The notes beneath the pieces were generated by a model that made no database searches, had not been told where the DNA came from, and saw only the letters and a program-made list of their open reading frames with translations. Positions 1-8,876 of a DNA stretch of 64,000 bases are shown here, piece by piece (position 1 is the first letter of the stretch; the number at the start of each line of letters is the position of its first letter). The translations under genes and the position numbers were made by a program. The stretch is from Acidobacteriota bacterium (GTDB taxonomy: Bacteria; Acidobacteriota; Aminicenantia; Aminicenantales; Saccharicenantaceae): the NCBI GenBank assembly GCA_033549365.1, contig JAWSUF010000002.1, positions 62,001-126,000 on the forward strand. The letters are read 5' to 3'.

Positions 1-1
1 G

Positions 2-862
2 GCCCTCGAAGGCGACAAGCGCGCCATGGGTTACGAGTCGAAGTCGGGCGCCTACGGTTTCGAACACTTCGATGCGGCCCAGGCCGAGCTCTTCGGCCGC
101 ACGGCCGCCGAGATGGCCGTCCGGCTCCTCCCGGCGGAGGATGCCCCGGCCGGCGAGTTCCCGATCGTCATCGCCGCCGGATTCGGGGGCATCTTCTTCC
201 ACGAGGCCATCGGCCACAGTCTCGAAGCCGACGGCATCCGGAAAAAAACATCCTGTTTCTGGGACAAGCTCGGCCAGCCCATCGCCTCCCCCGCCGTCAC
301 CCTGGCCGACGACGGCACCTGGAAGGGCGGCTGGGGCGCCGTCAACGTGGACGACGAGGGCCACGTCGGACGGAACACTGTCCTGATCGATAAAGGGGTC
401 TGCACAAGCTTCATCCAGGACCGCCTGAATGCGGGGCTGATGAAGACGAAACAGACGGGCAACGGACGCCGCGAGTCCTACCAGCACTATCCCATCCCGC
501 GCATGACGAACACCTACCTCCTGCCCGGCGGAGACGCCCCCGAGGACATTGTCAAGTCCGTCGACAAAGGCCTCTTCATCGCCAAGATCGGCGGCGGCAA
601 CGTCCAGCCGACGACGGGGCGCTTCGTGTTCTCCGTCACCGAGGGCTACATGATCGAGGGCGGAAAGGTGGCGCAACCGCTTAAGGGCATCATGCTCATG
701 GGCAACGGGCCGGACGTCCTCATGAACATCTCCCGGGTCGCCTCGGACCTCGTGGTCATCGGCGGCGGGAGCTGCGGCAAGGCCGGCCAGTCCAAGCCGG
801 TCGGCTTCGGAAACCCCACTCTTAAAGTCGACAAGATCACCGTGGGCGGGGCAAGGGTCTGA
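2..862 (+). CDS. tldD: TldD, zinc metalloprotease subunit (5' end missing)
   Basis: The reading frame is open from the first bases of the window, so the N-terminal part of the gene lies outside. The visible 286 residues contain the TldD metalloprotease motif HExxxH (HEAIGH at bases 200-217) inside a glycine-rich strand. Near the C-terminus is a GGGSCGKAGQ segment, which holds the third, cysteine zinc ligand in the family. TldD forms a heterodimer with TldE that degrades unfolded peptides and, in other bacteria, matures microcin-type peptides or degrades antitoxins. The tldE gene follows 6 bases downstream, so the two are co-transcribed. Assignment rests on the motif and the partner; the actual substrate is unknown. 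Confidence 0.95.
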   Translation, partial: ALEGDKRAMGYESKSGAYGFEHFDAAQAELFGRTAAEMAVRLLPAEDAPAGEFPIVIAAGFGGIFFHEAIGHSLEADGIRKKTSCFWDKLGQPIASPAVTLADDGTWKGGWGAVNVDDEGHVGRNTVLIDKGVCTSFIQDRLNAGLMKTKQTGNGRRESYQHYPIPRMTNTYLLPGGDAPEDIVKSVDKGLFIAKIGGGNVQPTTGRFVFSVTEGYMIEGGKVAQPLKGIMLMGNGPDVLMNISRVASDLVVIGGGSCGKAGQSKPVGFGNPTLKVDKITVGGARV

Positions 863-868
863 AGGAGA

Positions 869-2221
869 ATGGACATGGATATCCGGAAAATCGGCGAAGA
901 CACCGTCAAGAAAGCCGTCAAGGCCGGCGCCCACGAAGCGGAAGTCTGCCTGGAGACGGTCAAGAGCTTCAATGTCGGCGTTCGAAACGGCGAGGTCGAA
1001 TCCCTCAAGACGTCCACGGCCAAGGGCCTCGGCCTGCGCGTCTTCATCGACAAGCAGTACGCCTTCTCTTATACGTCCGACCTTTCGGCGGCGGCGATCG
1101 AGGACGCAGTCAAGCGGACCGTGGATATGGCCCGGATGACCGAGGCCAAGCCCTGGCACGGACTCCCCGATTTCGGTCCGCAAAAGCCGCCCGACCTCGA
1201 CATCTTCGACCCCGGGATGGAAGCCGTCCCCGACGAGAAGAAGATTGCCATCGCCCGTGAGGTCGAGAAGATCGCTCTGGCGAGCGATGAGCGGATCACG
1301 AACAGCTACGGCGGTTCCTTTTCCAACGGGATGCGCGAGGGCGGGATCTTCAATTCAAAGGGCGTCTCCTGTCTCCTCAAGGAAACGAGCTGCGCCTTCA
1401 GCGTGTCCGTGATCGCCGGCGAAGGCGCCGGCATGCAGGGCGGCGGCTGGTCGAGCGCCAAGAGGTATTTCAAGGATCTTGCCCCCGTCGAAGAGGTCGC
1501 CAGGACGGCGGTCGAGCGGACGACGGCCATGCTGGGCGCCCGCCCGACGGCCACGGCCCGGGTGCCGGTCGTCTTCGACCGTTACGCCGCACCCTCCTTC
1601 TGGGCCGGGATCCTGAGCGCCCTGAACGGCGACGCGGCCTTCCGCAAGACGACCTTCATGGCGGAGATGCTGGATCAACCCATCGCATCGCCGCTCATCA
1701 CCGTCGTCGACGATCCGACGATTCCCCGGCACATCGCCGCCACGCCGTTCGACGGCGAAGGCGGGGCCGTCCGGAAAAACACCGTCATCGACAAGGGCGT
1801 CCTCAAGATGTTCTTTTACGACTCCCAGACGGCCCGCAAAGCCGGGGTCCAAACGCCGACGATCGCCCGCCGCGGCGGCTACAAGTCCGGACCGTTCGCC
1901 GGCTATCTGAACATCATCGTGGCCAACGGCGCGAGCCGGCCGGAGGACCTGTTCAAGGACATGAAACAGGGTCTCTGGGTCCACGGCATGCGGGGCACCG
2001 GGACGGACGCGACGACGGGAAGCTTCTCTGTCGGCGTCTCCGGATTCTGGATCGAGGACGGCAAACCCGTCCATCCGGTCGACGGCGTGACGCTCGGCGG
2101 AACGACGCGCGATATCCTGAATGCGATTGATATGGTCGCCGACGATCTCGACATGCGCGGCGGGCTGAGCAGCCCGTCCTTCCGCGTGGCGGAGATTACG
2201 GTCGGCGGCAAAAAGGGGTAG
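869..2221 (+). CDS. tldE: TldE/PmbA, non-catalytic partner of TldD
   Basis: A 450-residue protein of the TldD/PmbA superfamily, preceded by a GAAGGAGA ribosome site just before the ATG. It has the family fold landmarks: an N-terminal segment on avoiding or exposing self-recognition loops (VRNGEVESLKTS), a central DRYAAPSFWAG segment where TldD has HExxxH, and the C-terminal GTDATTG and SPSFRVAEITVGG motifs. The HExxxH motif is absent, as expected for TldE, which acts as the inactive half of the TldDE protease. Length is normal for the family. It ends 7 bases before the convergent secA-like gene. Confidence 0.95.
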   Translation: MDMDIRKIGEDTVKKAVKAGAHEAEVCLETVKSFNVGVRNGEVESLKTSTAKGLGLRVFIDKQYAFSYTSDLSAAAIEDAVKRTVDMARMTEAKPWHGLPDFGPQKPPDLDIFDPGMEAVPDEKKIAIAREVEKIALASDERITNSYGGSFSNGMREGGIFNSKGVSCLLKETSCAFSVSVIAGEGAGMQGGGWSSAKRYFKDLAPVEEVARTAVERTTAMLGARPTATARVPVVFDRYAAPSFWAGILSALNGDAAFRKTTFMAEMLDQPIASPLITVVDDPTIPRHIAATPFDGEGGAVRKNTVIDKGVLKMFFYDSQTARKAGVQTPTIARRGGYKSGPFAGYLNIIVANGASRPEDLFKDMKQGLWVHGMRGTGTDATTGSFSVGVSGFWIEDGKPVHPVDGVTLGGTTRDILNAIDMVADDLDMRGGLSSPSFRVAEITVGGKKG

Positions 2222-2228
2222 GGCCGGC

Positions 2229-4712
2229 TTAGGATTTCCCCTTCCGGGAACGATTTCTCTTCAGCCGTGCGGCGAGAAGCGTGAAGATGAAGAGCGGACC
2301 CATGACGGCGGCCGCCCCGGCCGAGAAGCCGATGTTCGTTCCCTTGAGCATCTCGACGCCCCATCCGAATTGATCTTCGTTGAGGACATAGGTCCAGGTC
2401 GAGGAGGGTCCTCGCAGGCTTTCCATCTCCGGCAAGGCGGCCTTTTCCTGGTCGACAAGCCCATTCAGCGCCTTCTCAACGTCCTGCTCGATCCTGTCTT
2501 GCAGACCGAGAAACGACTCGGTCGCGGCTTTCTGGAATTCCCCGAGCGGCTCCCTGCGGCCCAGAGAGACGAGGTGGATGCTTTCCCTCAAATCGGCCAG
2601 GGCGGCGAGATGGTCGGCCCAGCTGAGATCGATCCGGTTCAGGACGATCCGGCGGGCGGTTGCGTTGAACGGCCCTGGTCCGAACCGGGCCGATCCTTCT
2701 TTCTCAAGTTTCGGGGAGGGACGAAACGGCGTTTCGATCCCGGAACGCGGATCGAGAACCGCGTCCCGCCAACCGGAGACGATTTGTCGTTGGGTTTCCA
2801 GGAGGGAGGAATATCTCCGAAGAGCCCGGCGGATGTCGAAATTCCGGCCCTCGATGACGCGCTGGGCATGGAGGATTTCCCGGCGGAGGAGCTTGTCGTC
2901 GAGATCTCCATCCCGCGGTCCGAGGCCGTGGCGGGCCATGATTTTCGAGCTAAGACCGTATTTCACGAAAATGTCGTCTTCGAGACTGATATAGAAACGG
3001 GATGATCCGGGGTCACCCTGCCGTCCGGCCCGGCCGCGCAGTTGGAGGTCGATGCGCAGGCTTTCGTGGCGGTTGGTCCCGATGACGTGAAGTCCTCCCA
3101 GGGCCGTCACGCGGTCGTATTCCTCTCCGTTCGGGCCTCCCAGACGGATGTCGGTGCCGCGGCCGGCCATGTTCGTCGAGATGGTCACCGCTCCGGGCGC
3201 GCCCGCCCGGGCGATGATCCCGGCTTCGCGTTCGTCGTTTGCGGCGTTGAGGACTTCGCAGGCCGTGCCGGCCGCCCGCAGCGCGGCGGCCAGGTCCATG
3301 GATTCCCGGACGCTCGATGTGCCGACGAGGACCGGCCGGCTTGTTTCGTGGATTCGGACGAGATCACGGACAAGGGCCTGGATCTTGGCGGCTTTGTGCG
3401 TGAAAACGGTGTCCGGAAAATCGCGCCGGATGCAGGGCCGATGCGGGGGGATGACGAGGACGCTGGTCCCGTAGAATTCCCCGAGTTCCCGGACCGAGGA
3501 GGCGGCGGTTGCGGTCATGCCGCAGAGAAACGGATAAAGCCCGAAGAAATGCTGCAGGGTGATGGAACCGATGATGTGTCCTTCGGGCCGGCCGCCGAGA
3601 TTCTCCTTGACCTCGACGGCGGCCTGGAGGCCGTCCGGCCAGTGGCGTTTGTCCATGACCCGCCCCGTGAACTCGTCGACGATCTCGATGCGGCCGTTCC
3701 GGACGATGTAGTCGACGTCGCGCTCGAGCAGGGCCTCGGCGTGAAGCGCGCAATAAACCGCGGCCAGGAGCGGTGCGTTGTCTTCGGCGAAGAGGTTCCG
3801 GCAACCGAGAAGGTTCTCGACTTTTTGGAGACCGGAGTCCGTAAGATAGACATTCCGCCGTTCATCGTCCGTTTCATAATCCCGCCCGGCTTCAAGACGG
3901 CGGACGGCGGAGGCCGGGCGGACGGCGTCGAGGGCGCCGTTCTTGACGATCCCGGAAATAACCAGAGGCGTCCGGGCTTCGTCGATAAGAATGGAATCCG
4001 CCTCGTCGACGAGGGCGACATCAAAAGGCCTCTGGACGAGTTCGCCGGGCTCATAGGCCAGCCGGTCGCGAAGGTAATCGAAGCCGGCTTCCTTGGCGGT
4101 GGCATAGACGACGTCGCAGGCATAGGCGGTCTGCTTCCGGGACTTTTCCATTCCTTCCTGGATGACGCCGACCGAGAGGCCGAGCCGGCGGTAAATCGGG
4201 CCCATCCAGGCCGCGTCGCGGCGGGCGAGATAGTCATTGAAAGTCAGGACATGAACGGACCGGCCGGCTCGGGCGAAAAGCACAGCGGGAAAGACGGCGG
4301 CCAGGGTTTTGCCTTCCCCCGTCGGCAGTTCGGCGATCTTGCCTTCGGACATGGCCAAACCCGCGATAAGCTGGACGTCGTGGGGCGTGAGTCCGATCAT
4401 CCCGCGCGCCGCTTCGAAGACGAGAGCAAAGGTTTCGATTGCGGCTTCCCGGGGAGACGATTCGGGATCAATCTGTCCGGTCGGGTGATCCGCAATCACT
4501 TCCCGCGGCGTTTCAAAATTGCGGTCGGGCCCCCGGGAGAGGCGGGCAGCATGGATGTCTTCGACGGTTTTCTCGTAATCCGCGATATCCGTTTCCAGAG
4601 GGATTCCGCGGAGCTTGTTGAAGGCCGTCCGGAGCTTGGCGTGGAGAGCCGTCTTCGGGCGTTTTCCCTTGCCGGGTTCGTTGCGGGCGCATGGCGCATC
4701 TTTGTCGAACAT
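2229..4712 (-). CDS. Accessory SecA-like translocase ATPase with C-terminal membrane anchor
   Basis: An 827-residue SecA-family DEAD motor. Walker A is TGEGKT (residues 131-136), Walker B is DEAD (236-239) followed by the SecA hallmark DEARTPLVISG. The second helicase domain carries GTSSVRESMDLA and NMAGRGTDIRLGG with the arginine-finger region LRGRAGRQGDPG. It differs from housekeeping SecA: Walker A is preceded by LP rather than MRT, and the zinc-binding SecB-contact tail is missing. The protein instead ends in a hydrophobic stretch of about 20 residues (about 793-813) followed by a basic tail. I infer a membrane-anchored accessory SecA serving a restricted set of substrates. No SecY homologue lies nearby; the only close partner is the small membrane protein upstream. 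Confidence 0.85.
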   Translation of the reverse strand: MFDKDAPCARNEPGKGKRPKTALHAKLRTAFNKLRGIPLETDIADYEKTVEDIHAARLSRGPDRNFETPREVIADHPTGQIDPESSPREAAIETFALVFEAARGMIGLTPHDVQLIAGLAMSEGKIAELPTGEGKTLAAVFPAVLFARAGRSVHVLTFNDYLARRDAAWMGPIYRRLGLSVGVIQEGMEKSRKQTAYACDVVYATAKEAGFDYLRDRLAYEPGELVQRPFDVALVDEADSILIDEARTPLVISGIVKNGALDAVRPASAVRRLEAGRDYETDDERRNVYLTDSGLQKVENLLGCRNLFAEDNAPLLAAVYCALHAEALLERDVDYIVRNGRIEIVDEFTGRVMDKRHWPDGLQAAVEVKENLGGRPEGHIIGSITLQHFFGLYPFLCGMTATAASSVRELGEFYGTSVLVIPPHRPCIRRDFPDTVFTHKAAKIQALVRDLVRIHETSRPVLVGTSSVRESMDLAAALRAAGTACEVLNAANDEREAGIIARAGAPGAVTISTNMAGRGTDIRLGGPNGEEYDRVTALGGLHVIGTNRHESLRIDLQLRGRAGRQGDPGSSRFYISLEDDIFVKYGLSSKIMARHGLGPRDGDLDDKLLRREILHAQRVIEGRNFDIRRALRRYSSLLETQRQIVSGWRDAVLDPRSGIETPFRPSPKLEKEGSARFGPGPFNATARRIVLNRIDLSWADHLAALADLRESIHLVSLGRREPLGEFQKAATESFLGLQDRIEQDVEKALNGLVDQEKAALPEMESLRGPSSTWTYVLNEDQFGWGVEMLKGTNIGFSAGAAAVMGPLFIFTLLAARLKRNRSRKGKS

Positions 4713-4772
4713 GGAGTTCCTCCTCTCGACGTTTTTCGGGGTTTCGCGAAAACGCGTAGAAAAAAGAGGAGG

Positions 4773-4958
4773 TCAGAAAGGCGGACTTCTCGGTAAAACA
4801 GGCTGAAACGCCGGGTCGATAACGGAGGGGATGGCCGGGGGAGCGCCTCTCGCCCGATAGATGAGAAGGCAGGGAACGAGGAGGGACAGGAATACGAACG
4901 GCAGCGGGACGAGAATGAGGATCAGGCCCAGAGCCGGAACCAGCCACCGCATATTCAT
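4773..4958 (-). CDS. Small membrane protein upstream of the accessory SecA
   Basis: A 61-residue protein starting MNMRWLVPALG, with about 25 consecutive hydrophobic residues forming one or two membrane helices and a proline-rich C-terminus. An in-frame GTG/ATG further upstream (to 4994) could add 12 residues; the ATG at 4958 was preferred because the membrane segment follows directly. It is transcribed with the accessory secA gene, which begins 60 bases downstream, so it may help anchor or couple that ATPase. No family is recognised. Coding status is supported by the hydrophobic pattern and position only. Confidence 0.5.
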   Translation of the reverse strand: MNMRWLVPALGLILILVPLPFVFLSLLVPCLLIYRARGAPPAIPSVIDPAFQPVLPRSPPF

Positions 4959-5164
4959 TAGAAGAATTCTATCCCCGCGCCGGGCATCCGTCAAGAAAAG
5001 ATCGTGCCGCCGAAAAGCTACCCGGAAATTTCCGGCAAAAACACATTTCCCGTTCCTTGGATTGTTGAATGAATGTCATAGCCGGGTCTTTGTCCTGAAA
5101 AACCGAGCCGAGAACAGCCCGGTATCGGTGTTGGGCTTTGGCTCAGAGTCGGGGTGGGGTCGTG

Positions 5165-6118
5165 TCAAGACGCCGGGGTGTAATAAATGCGGCGGGAGCG
5201 GCGGACGGGCCGGACGCGGCCTTCGGAGATCAAGACGTCGATCGTTTTCCGGATCTCATCGGGATGGCGTCCGAGAGTCGCGGCGATGTCGGCGATCGTC
5301 ACGGGCCGTCGCCGCACCATGTCCAGGACGGCCGCGGCCGTTTCTTCCTCGGCCGGCGGACGCCGGGCATGATGAAAATCGGCGATGACTTCGGCCGTCC
5401 CGCCCAGAAAATCCCGGATGGTTTCCAGATCCTCCCGGCTGAGCGCCCGGACGGTCTTTTCCGCCGGGGGCCGGACGGCCGTGTTGAGGTGAACCTTGTC
5501 GGGCTCGATCTCGGCGATCAGAGCTTTGAGTTTCCGGAGATGCGCCGGGCCGTCGTTCAGGCCCTTCAAGAGCATGACTTCCAGCCAGATTTGACCGGGG
5601 AACCCGCGGCGGAAGGCCTTGAGTCCCGCGATCATCTTATCGAAAGTCAGCGAGGCATGTGGCCGATTGACCCGACCGAACATCGTTGAGGTGGCCGCAT
5701 CGAGGGAAGGGACGACGATATCAGCGGCCAGAATGTCCCGGCGGACATCCCGGCGGTGAAGGAGCGTTCCGTTGGTCAGGACAACGACGGGAATATCGGT
5801 CATGTCCTTGATCGCCCGGACGATCCGGCCGATGGACCTGTTGAGCGTCGGCTCGCCCGATCCCGAAAACGTGATGTGGTCGATGCGCCGTCCGGATTCG
5901 ACCGCGGCCCGGACCTGGGCCAGAACCGCCTCGACATCCACGAAATCCCCGCGCCTGACGGTCTTGCGCGGCGTCCGGCCCAACTGGCAATAGACACAGT
6001 CGATCGTGCAGGTCTTGGGGCGCAGGATGTCGATACCGAGCGAGTAGCCGAGCCTCCGCGACGGCACGGGGCCGTAGACATGGCGGCGGGTTTCCCCCGC
6101 CCTCGAATTCTTTTTCAT
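5165..6118 (-). CDS. Radical SAM protein of the COG0731 type with C-terminal winged helix
   Basis: A 317-residue radical-SAM enzyme. The [4Fe-4S] motif CxxxCxxC is at C37, C41 and C44, preceded by the family signature VYGPVPSRRLGYSLGID. GSGEPTL, the SAM-binding glycine motif, follows around residue 95. The last 60 residues look like a winged helix (RRRPVTIADIAATLGRH). Relatives in COG0731 are annotated as Fe-S oxidoreductases related to the wyosine-base enzyme TYW1, but the bacterial members have no established reaction, so none is assigned. It stands alone: 40 bp of leader, no co-directional neighbour closer than the small Cys-rich gene upstream. Confidence 0.85.
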   Translation of the reverse strand: MKKNSRAGETRRHVYGPVPSRRLGYSLGIDILRPKTCTIDCVYCQLGRTPRKTVRRGDFVDVEAVLAQVRAAVESGRRIDHITFSGSGEPTLNRSIGRIVRAIKDMTDIPVVVLTNGTLLHRRDVRRDILAADIVVPSLDAATSTMFGRVNRPHASLTFDKMIAGLKAFRRGFPGQIWLEVMLLKGLNDGPAHLRKLKALIAEIEPDKVHLNTAVRPPAEKTVRALSREDLETIRDFLGGTAEVIADFHHARRPPAEEETAAAVLDMVRRRPVTIADIAATLGRHPDEIRKTIDVLISEGRVRPVRRSRRIYYTPAS

Positions 6119-6323
6119 GCGGTCGCCTCTTCAAGTCCGGACCCCGTTATCGGGGCAATCCTATTAAGATCCGCGGCAGATGCGGGAGGGCTCCCGGAGA
6201 AAATCGGCCGAGGATCGAGCGGACACGGAATCCCGGCCCGGTCTCGGAGACCGATGCCTGGGAACCGGGACCGGACATAGGCCGAGACGGCCATTCGCGC
6301 GCGGATGGAATAGAATGAGCGGA

Positions 6324-6527
6324 TCAAACCTTGTCCTTGTAGACTTGAATGAACCGGCGCAGGGACCGGTCCCAGGTTTTCTCGACGTCGTCGGGGAAAA
6401 GACAGGCGGGAAGTTCCTTGTTCCTCCAGTGGTAGGCGAGGCACTCGCAGCAGACGCCCTTGCGGCTGCACGGATCGTACGTGCAGTTGCAGCGGGCCAT
6501 GTTTTCCCGGACGTTGCATTCCTTCAT
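6324..6527 (-). CDS. Small cysteine-rich protein, DUF6485-like
   Basis: A 67-residue protein with seven cysteines arranged as [12 protein letters not shown], and [11 protein letters not shown], followed by the conserved tail [17 protein letters not shown]. The pattern matches the DUF6485 family of small, probably metal-binding proteins that are common in anaerobes. Two cysteine clusters near each other suggest zinc or iron-sulfur binding. Function is unknown. It lies upstream of and in the same direction as the radical-SAM gene, about 200 bases away, so co-transcription is possible but not evident. Confidence 0.75.
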   Translation of the reverse strand: MKECNVRENMARCNCTYDPCSRKGVCCECLAYHWRNKELPACLFPDDVEKTWDRSLRRFIQVYKDKV

Positions 6528-6587
6528 CGCGTCGCCTCCGTCAGCGGATTTTCACAATTATATCAACTCCGTGGCCCGAACGCACGC

Positions 6588-6622
6588 TTGACATGCGTTC
6601 TCTGATGACATACATTGTATGT
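6588..6622 (+). promoter_or_regulatory. Promoter with operator palindrome for the brnTA remnant
   Basis: TTGACA (6588-6593), a 17-base spacer and TACATT (6611-6616) form a sigma-70-type promoter. The -10 box sits inside a perfect inverted repeat, ACATAC-ATT-GTATGT (6608-6622), directly abutting the ATG at 6623. BrnA antitoxins repress their own operons, so this is the expected operator. The expected transcription start would fall at about the ATG, giving a leaderless or near-leaderless message. Confidence 0.65.
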
Positions 6623-6721
6623 ATGAAAGAGCTTGTTTTTGTCTGGGACGACAATAAGGATAGAACCAACCGGCGCAAACACGGGATCTCGTTTGAGGAA
6701 GCCAAAACCGTTGGGAGATGA
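6623..6721 (+). pseudogene. brnT: brnT toxin, truncated to its first 32 codons
   Basis: The 32-residue product MKELVFVWDDNKDRTNRRKH... matches the N-terminal strand and helix of BrnT ribonuclease toxins (family pattern FEWDxxKNxxNxxKHGISFEEA) but then stops at a TGA. BrnT proteins are normally about 90 residues, so roughly two thirds of the toxin, including most of the catalytic core, is missing. The brnA start follows 4 bases later, so the missing part was removed cleanly up to the antitoxin gene. The locus therefore keeps promoter, operator and antitoxin but no active toxin. Confidence 0.8.
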
Positions 6722-6725
6722 TGTC

Positions 6726-6974
6726 ATGAGAAAAACATATGATTTCACCGGAATGAAGTCCCGAAAAAACCCTTATGTCAAATATCTCAAACAGTCGGTC
6801 ACGATTCGTCTGGATCGGGATACGATTGCTCATTTCAAAGCGCTGGCCGAAGAAACCGGTTTGCCGTACCAGAACCTGATCAACCTGTATCTCAGGGACT
6901 GCGCCGTTCATGGACGGCGCCTGGAGATGCGTTGGCAACCCGAGCTTGGCTCCGGATCGAAGGTTGCGGAATAA
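6726..6974 (+). CDS. brnA: BrnA-family antitoxin
   Basis: An 82-residue ribbon-helix-helix protein: SVTIRLDRDTIAHFKALAEETGLPYQNLINLYLRDCA is the typical DNA-binding strand plus two helices of BrnA/CopG antitoxins. The N-terminal part (YDFTGMKSRKNPYVKYLKQ) matches the region that precedes the RHH fold in BrnA. It would bind the palindrome at 6608-6622. Because its toxin partner is truncated, it is an orphan antitoxin, perhaps retained as a repressor or as an anti-toxin for BrnT copies elsewhere. Confidence 0.8.
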   Translation: MRKTYDFTGMKSRKNPYVKYLKQSVTIRLDRDTIAHFKALAEETGLPYQNLINLYLRDCAVHGRRLEMRWQPELGSGSKVAE

Positions 6975-6983
6975 GCGGAAGAC

Positions 6984-8346
6984 TTAGGAAACGGATTTGT
7001 GAGACGGGACATTAGGACCCGGGTGTCGGGGAAAAACGGCTCGGCGGATCCTGCCGAGGAATCTTCTCAGGGCCGTGATGCCCGGGATGACTCGTCTCGG
7101 TTTTGTGGCCGCGTCGATATCGTCCGTCTTTACCATAGGCGGCGCGGGCGTTCCTTTTTGCGCAACGACAAGCGGCCGGTAAATGGGCTGGAACGCCTGG
7201 TGGCGGAACCACAACAGGCCGGAGTCGGGCAGGATAAAATCCTGCGCCCGGCCGTCAACGGCTTTGCTGACGACGCGCGTGACGGCGCCCAGGTCGGCGG
7301 CCAGGTCGAGTTCGACCTCGTAAGAGCCGGGTTTGTCGACCTCAGGAAGGCAAATCTCGACGGACGCGCTTTCGCCGGGGCGAACGTCGCGGGGAAGGGC
7401 GAACAGCCCGAAGAATTCCAAAAGCAACTCGCGCTTTGCCGTAAAAAGGCGGGCGCCGAGCTTGACGGCGCCGCGGCCGTCTTCGGGAGCGGCAAGCCAT
7501 ATCGTGTCGCCGGTGTTGACGGCCGTAACCGTGAGCTTCGGCGAAACCCGAACGCGGCGCCGCCGTCAAACCGGCCAGAAGCTTCCGGGGCGAACGGCTG
7601 TCCGGTCCGGCGCTTCCGGCCTTGCGGACGACGAAGATGTCGTGGGGATGGCAGTCCGATTGGTGATGGGTGATGCCGCCGAGGGACGTCCCTCGAAGAT
7701 AGGCGGCCAGGTCGTTTCGGTCGAAACCGCGTTCGAGGATGCCGTGTTCCTTCATGACGGCGACGGAGGCGGGCAGACTCCGGCGGGTGATGCCCATCTC
7801 GGCGATCTTGTAGCGGGCGCCTTCGTCGGACGGCGCGGGATCAGGAGGAGGAACGCTTTCGATGAGACGCCGCCCGATTTCCTTGATTTCGGTATGGGGC
7901 CATGCGGCGAGATGGCGGGTCATCCACTCCCTGTCTTGGTCCGGAGATCTCAGATGATCGGGCAGAAGCTCGGGAAGCATTTCGCGCACGGGGAACCAGC
8001 GTCCGCAGCCCGTGCAGCATAAAATGTCTTCGGCCACCTCGACTTCGGTGTGGCGTCCGTCGATGACGGGTGAAGCCGCCGCGGCCCTGAGGAGCTTGAG
8101 GAGAGGCGACGGAAAGCCTGCGGTATCCGCGTTCGACAGAGGCTCGCCGGAAACGGGCGGCAAAGGGCCGACAGGCGCTCCGGACGGGCCCATTCTCCGG
8201 TGCGGCGACATCCGCATGGCCGTGCGGCAGGGTTTCTCGACAGGGGCAAGAAGGACAAGCCCGCTCAAGCACACCGGGCAGGCGGCCAGATCGAGGAAGG
8301 GGTAAAACACGCCTTGGAGTTTAGCGCCCGGCCCGATGGGTGTCAA
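6984..8346 (-). pseudogene. Trm112-like zinc-ribbon protein gene, frameshifted
   Basis: Two frames together make one protein. The first (8346 down to about 7560) begins with a Trm112-like zinc ribbon (CPVC about residue 18 and CCTGCGRWFPV near 110), followed by PHTEIKEIGRRLIE, GARYKIAEMGITRRSLP and a histidine-rich HHQSDCHPHDIFVVRK segment. The frame then becomes meaningless at LTAAPR, while the next frame continues naturally as RVRVSPKLTVTAVNTGDTIW and on to 6984 with a beta-sandwich-like domain. Restoring one base near 7555 (in the GCGGCGCCGCGTTCG tract) would join them into about 450 residues. It is either a recent pseudogene or a one-base sequencing or assembly error. Function unknown; similar N-termini occur beside methyltransferases. 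Confidence 0.65.
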
Positions 8347-8416
8347 TGCCTGCCGGGCTTGAACGAAATCTCTTGCGGTGATAATCTCGGTCCGTCACCC
8401 GATTACGAGTCGAACA

Positions 8417-8695
8417 ATGGTTTGCCGTCACCTCGCACCCCTCGAAAAAGATCTTCTCGAGGCCGGTTTCCGGGAGACGTTCCGCGGCCGGGCCTGGACG
8501 AAGAACTGCAGGGAGTGGGTCTATTTCGATGTGGTGTTCGATATCGAATCCGTCCTGGCCCGGATGCTTTTCGACCCCTGCGTGGAAATCCACGAAAATC
8601 TCGACCCGAAATCCGGAACGGAACGGGGGTTCTTCTGTTCGGAGTGCCTCGATGGTGTCATGGGCCTCATCGCGGGAGATAGAATCTACCTCTAG
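8417..8695 (+). CDS. Conserved small hypothetical protein with CRHL and CSEC motifs
   Basis: A 92-residue soluble protein starting MVCRHLAPLEKDLLEAG. It contains the conserved-looking segments NCREWVYFD, CVEIHENLDPKSGTERGFFCSECLDGVMG. The four to five cysteines and paired histidines suggest a metal site. I recall similar uncharacterised proteins in diverse bacteria but no named function. It starts 70 bases from the divergent Trm112-like gene, so the two may share a promoter region. Confidence 0.65.
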   Translation: MVCRHLAPLEKDLLEAGFRETFRGRAWTKNCREWVYFDVVFDIESVLARMLFDPCVEIHENLDPKSGTERGFFCSECLDGVMGLIAGDRIYL

Positions 8696-8827
8696 CGTTC
8701 AGACTCATAAATCCGTTTCAAAAGCTTCTGAAAACTTTCCCCCTGGTCCGGAAAACTGCTCCGAACTTGCGAGAATGGGAATTTCTGAATACTGGGAGCG
8801 TCTCTTCTCATGTGGGCAATTTTTTTC

Positions 8828-8867
8828 TTGACACCATATGCATAAATAGAAGACATTATGCATATGG
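8828..8867 (+). promoter_or_regulatory. vapBC promoter (-35) and 12-bp inverted-repeat operator
   Basis: A TTGACA -35 box (8828-8833) is followed immediately by a perfect 12-bp inverted repeat: CCATATGCATAA (8834-8845) and TTATGCATATGG (8856-8867), 10 bases apart. Each arm contains its own ATGCAT palindrome. The repeat occupies the spacer and -10 region, the normal position for VapB/VapBC autorepression. No strong -10 box stands out; GACATT at 8852 is the best candidate. GGAGG at 8866-8870 is the ribosome site for vapB. Confidence 0.7.
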
Positions 8868-8876
8868 AGGGCAGTT

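Noticed and set aside
3042-4796. Long open frame opposite the accessory SecA gene
   Set aside because: No family resemblance, composition typical of antisense reading in GC-rich DNA, and the opposite strand encodes clear SecA motifs.
5165-6118. Wyosine-base enzyme TYW1
   Set aside because: The protein is from the related COG0731 group, but wyosine synthesis is not established in bacteria and no partner genes are near.
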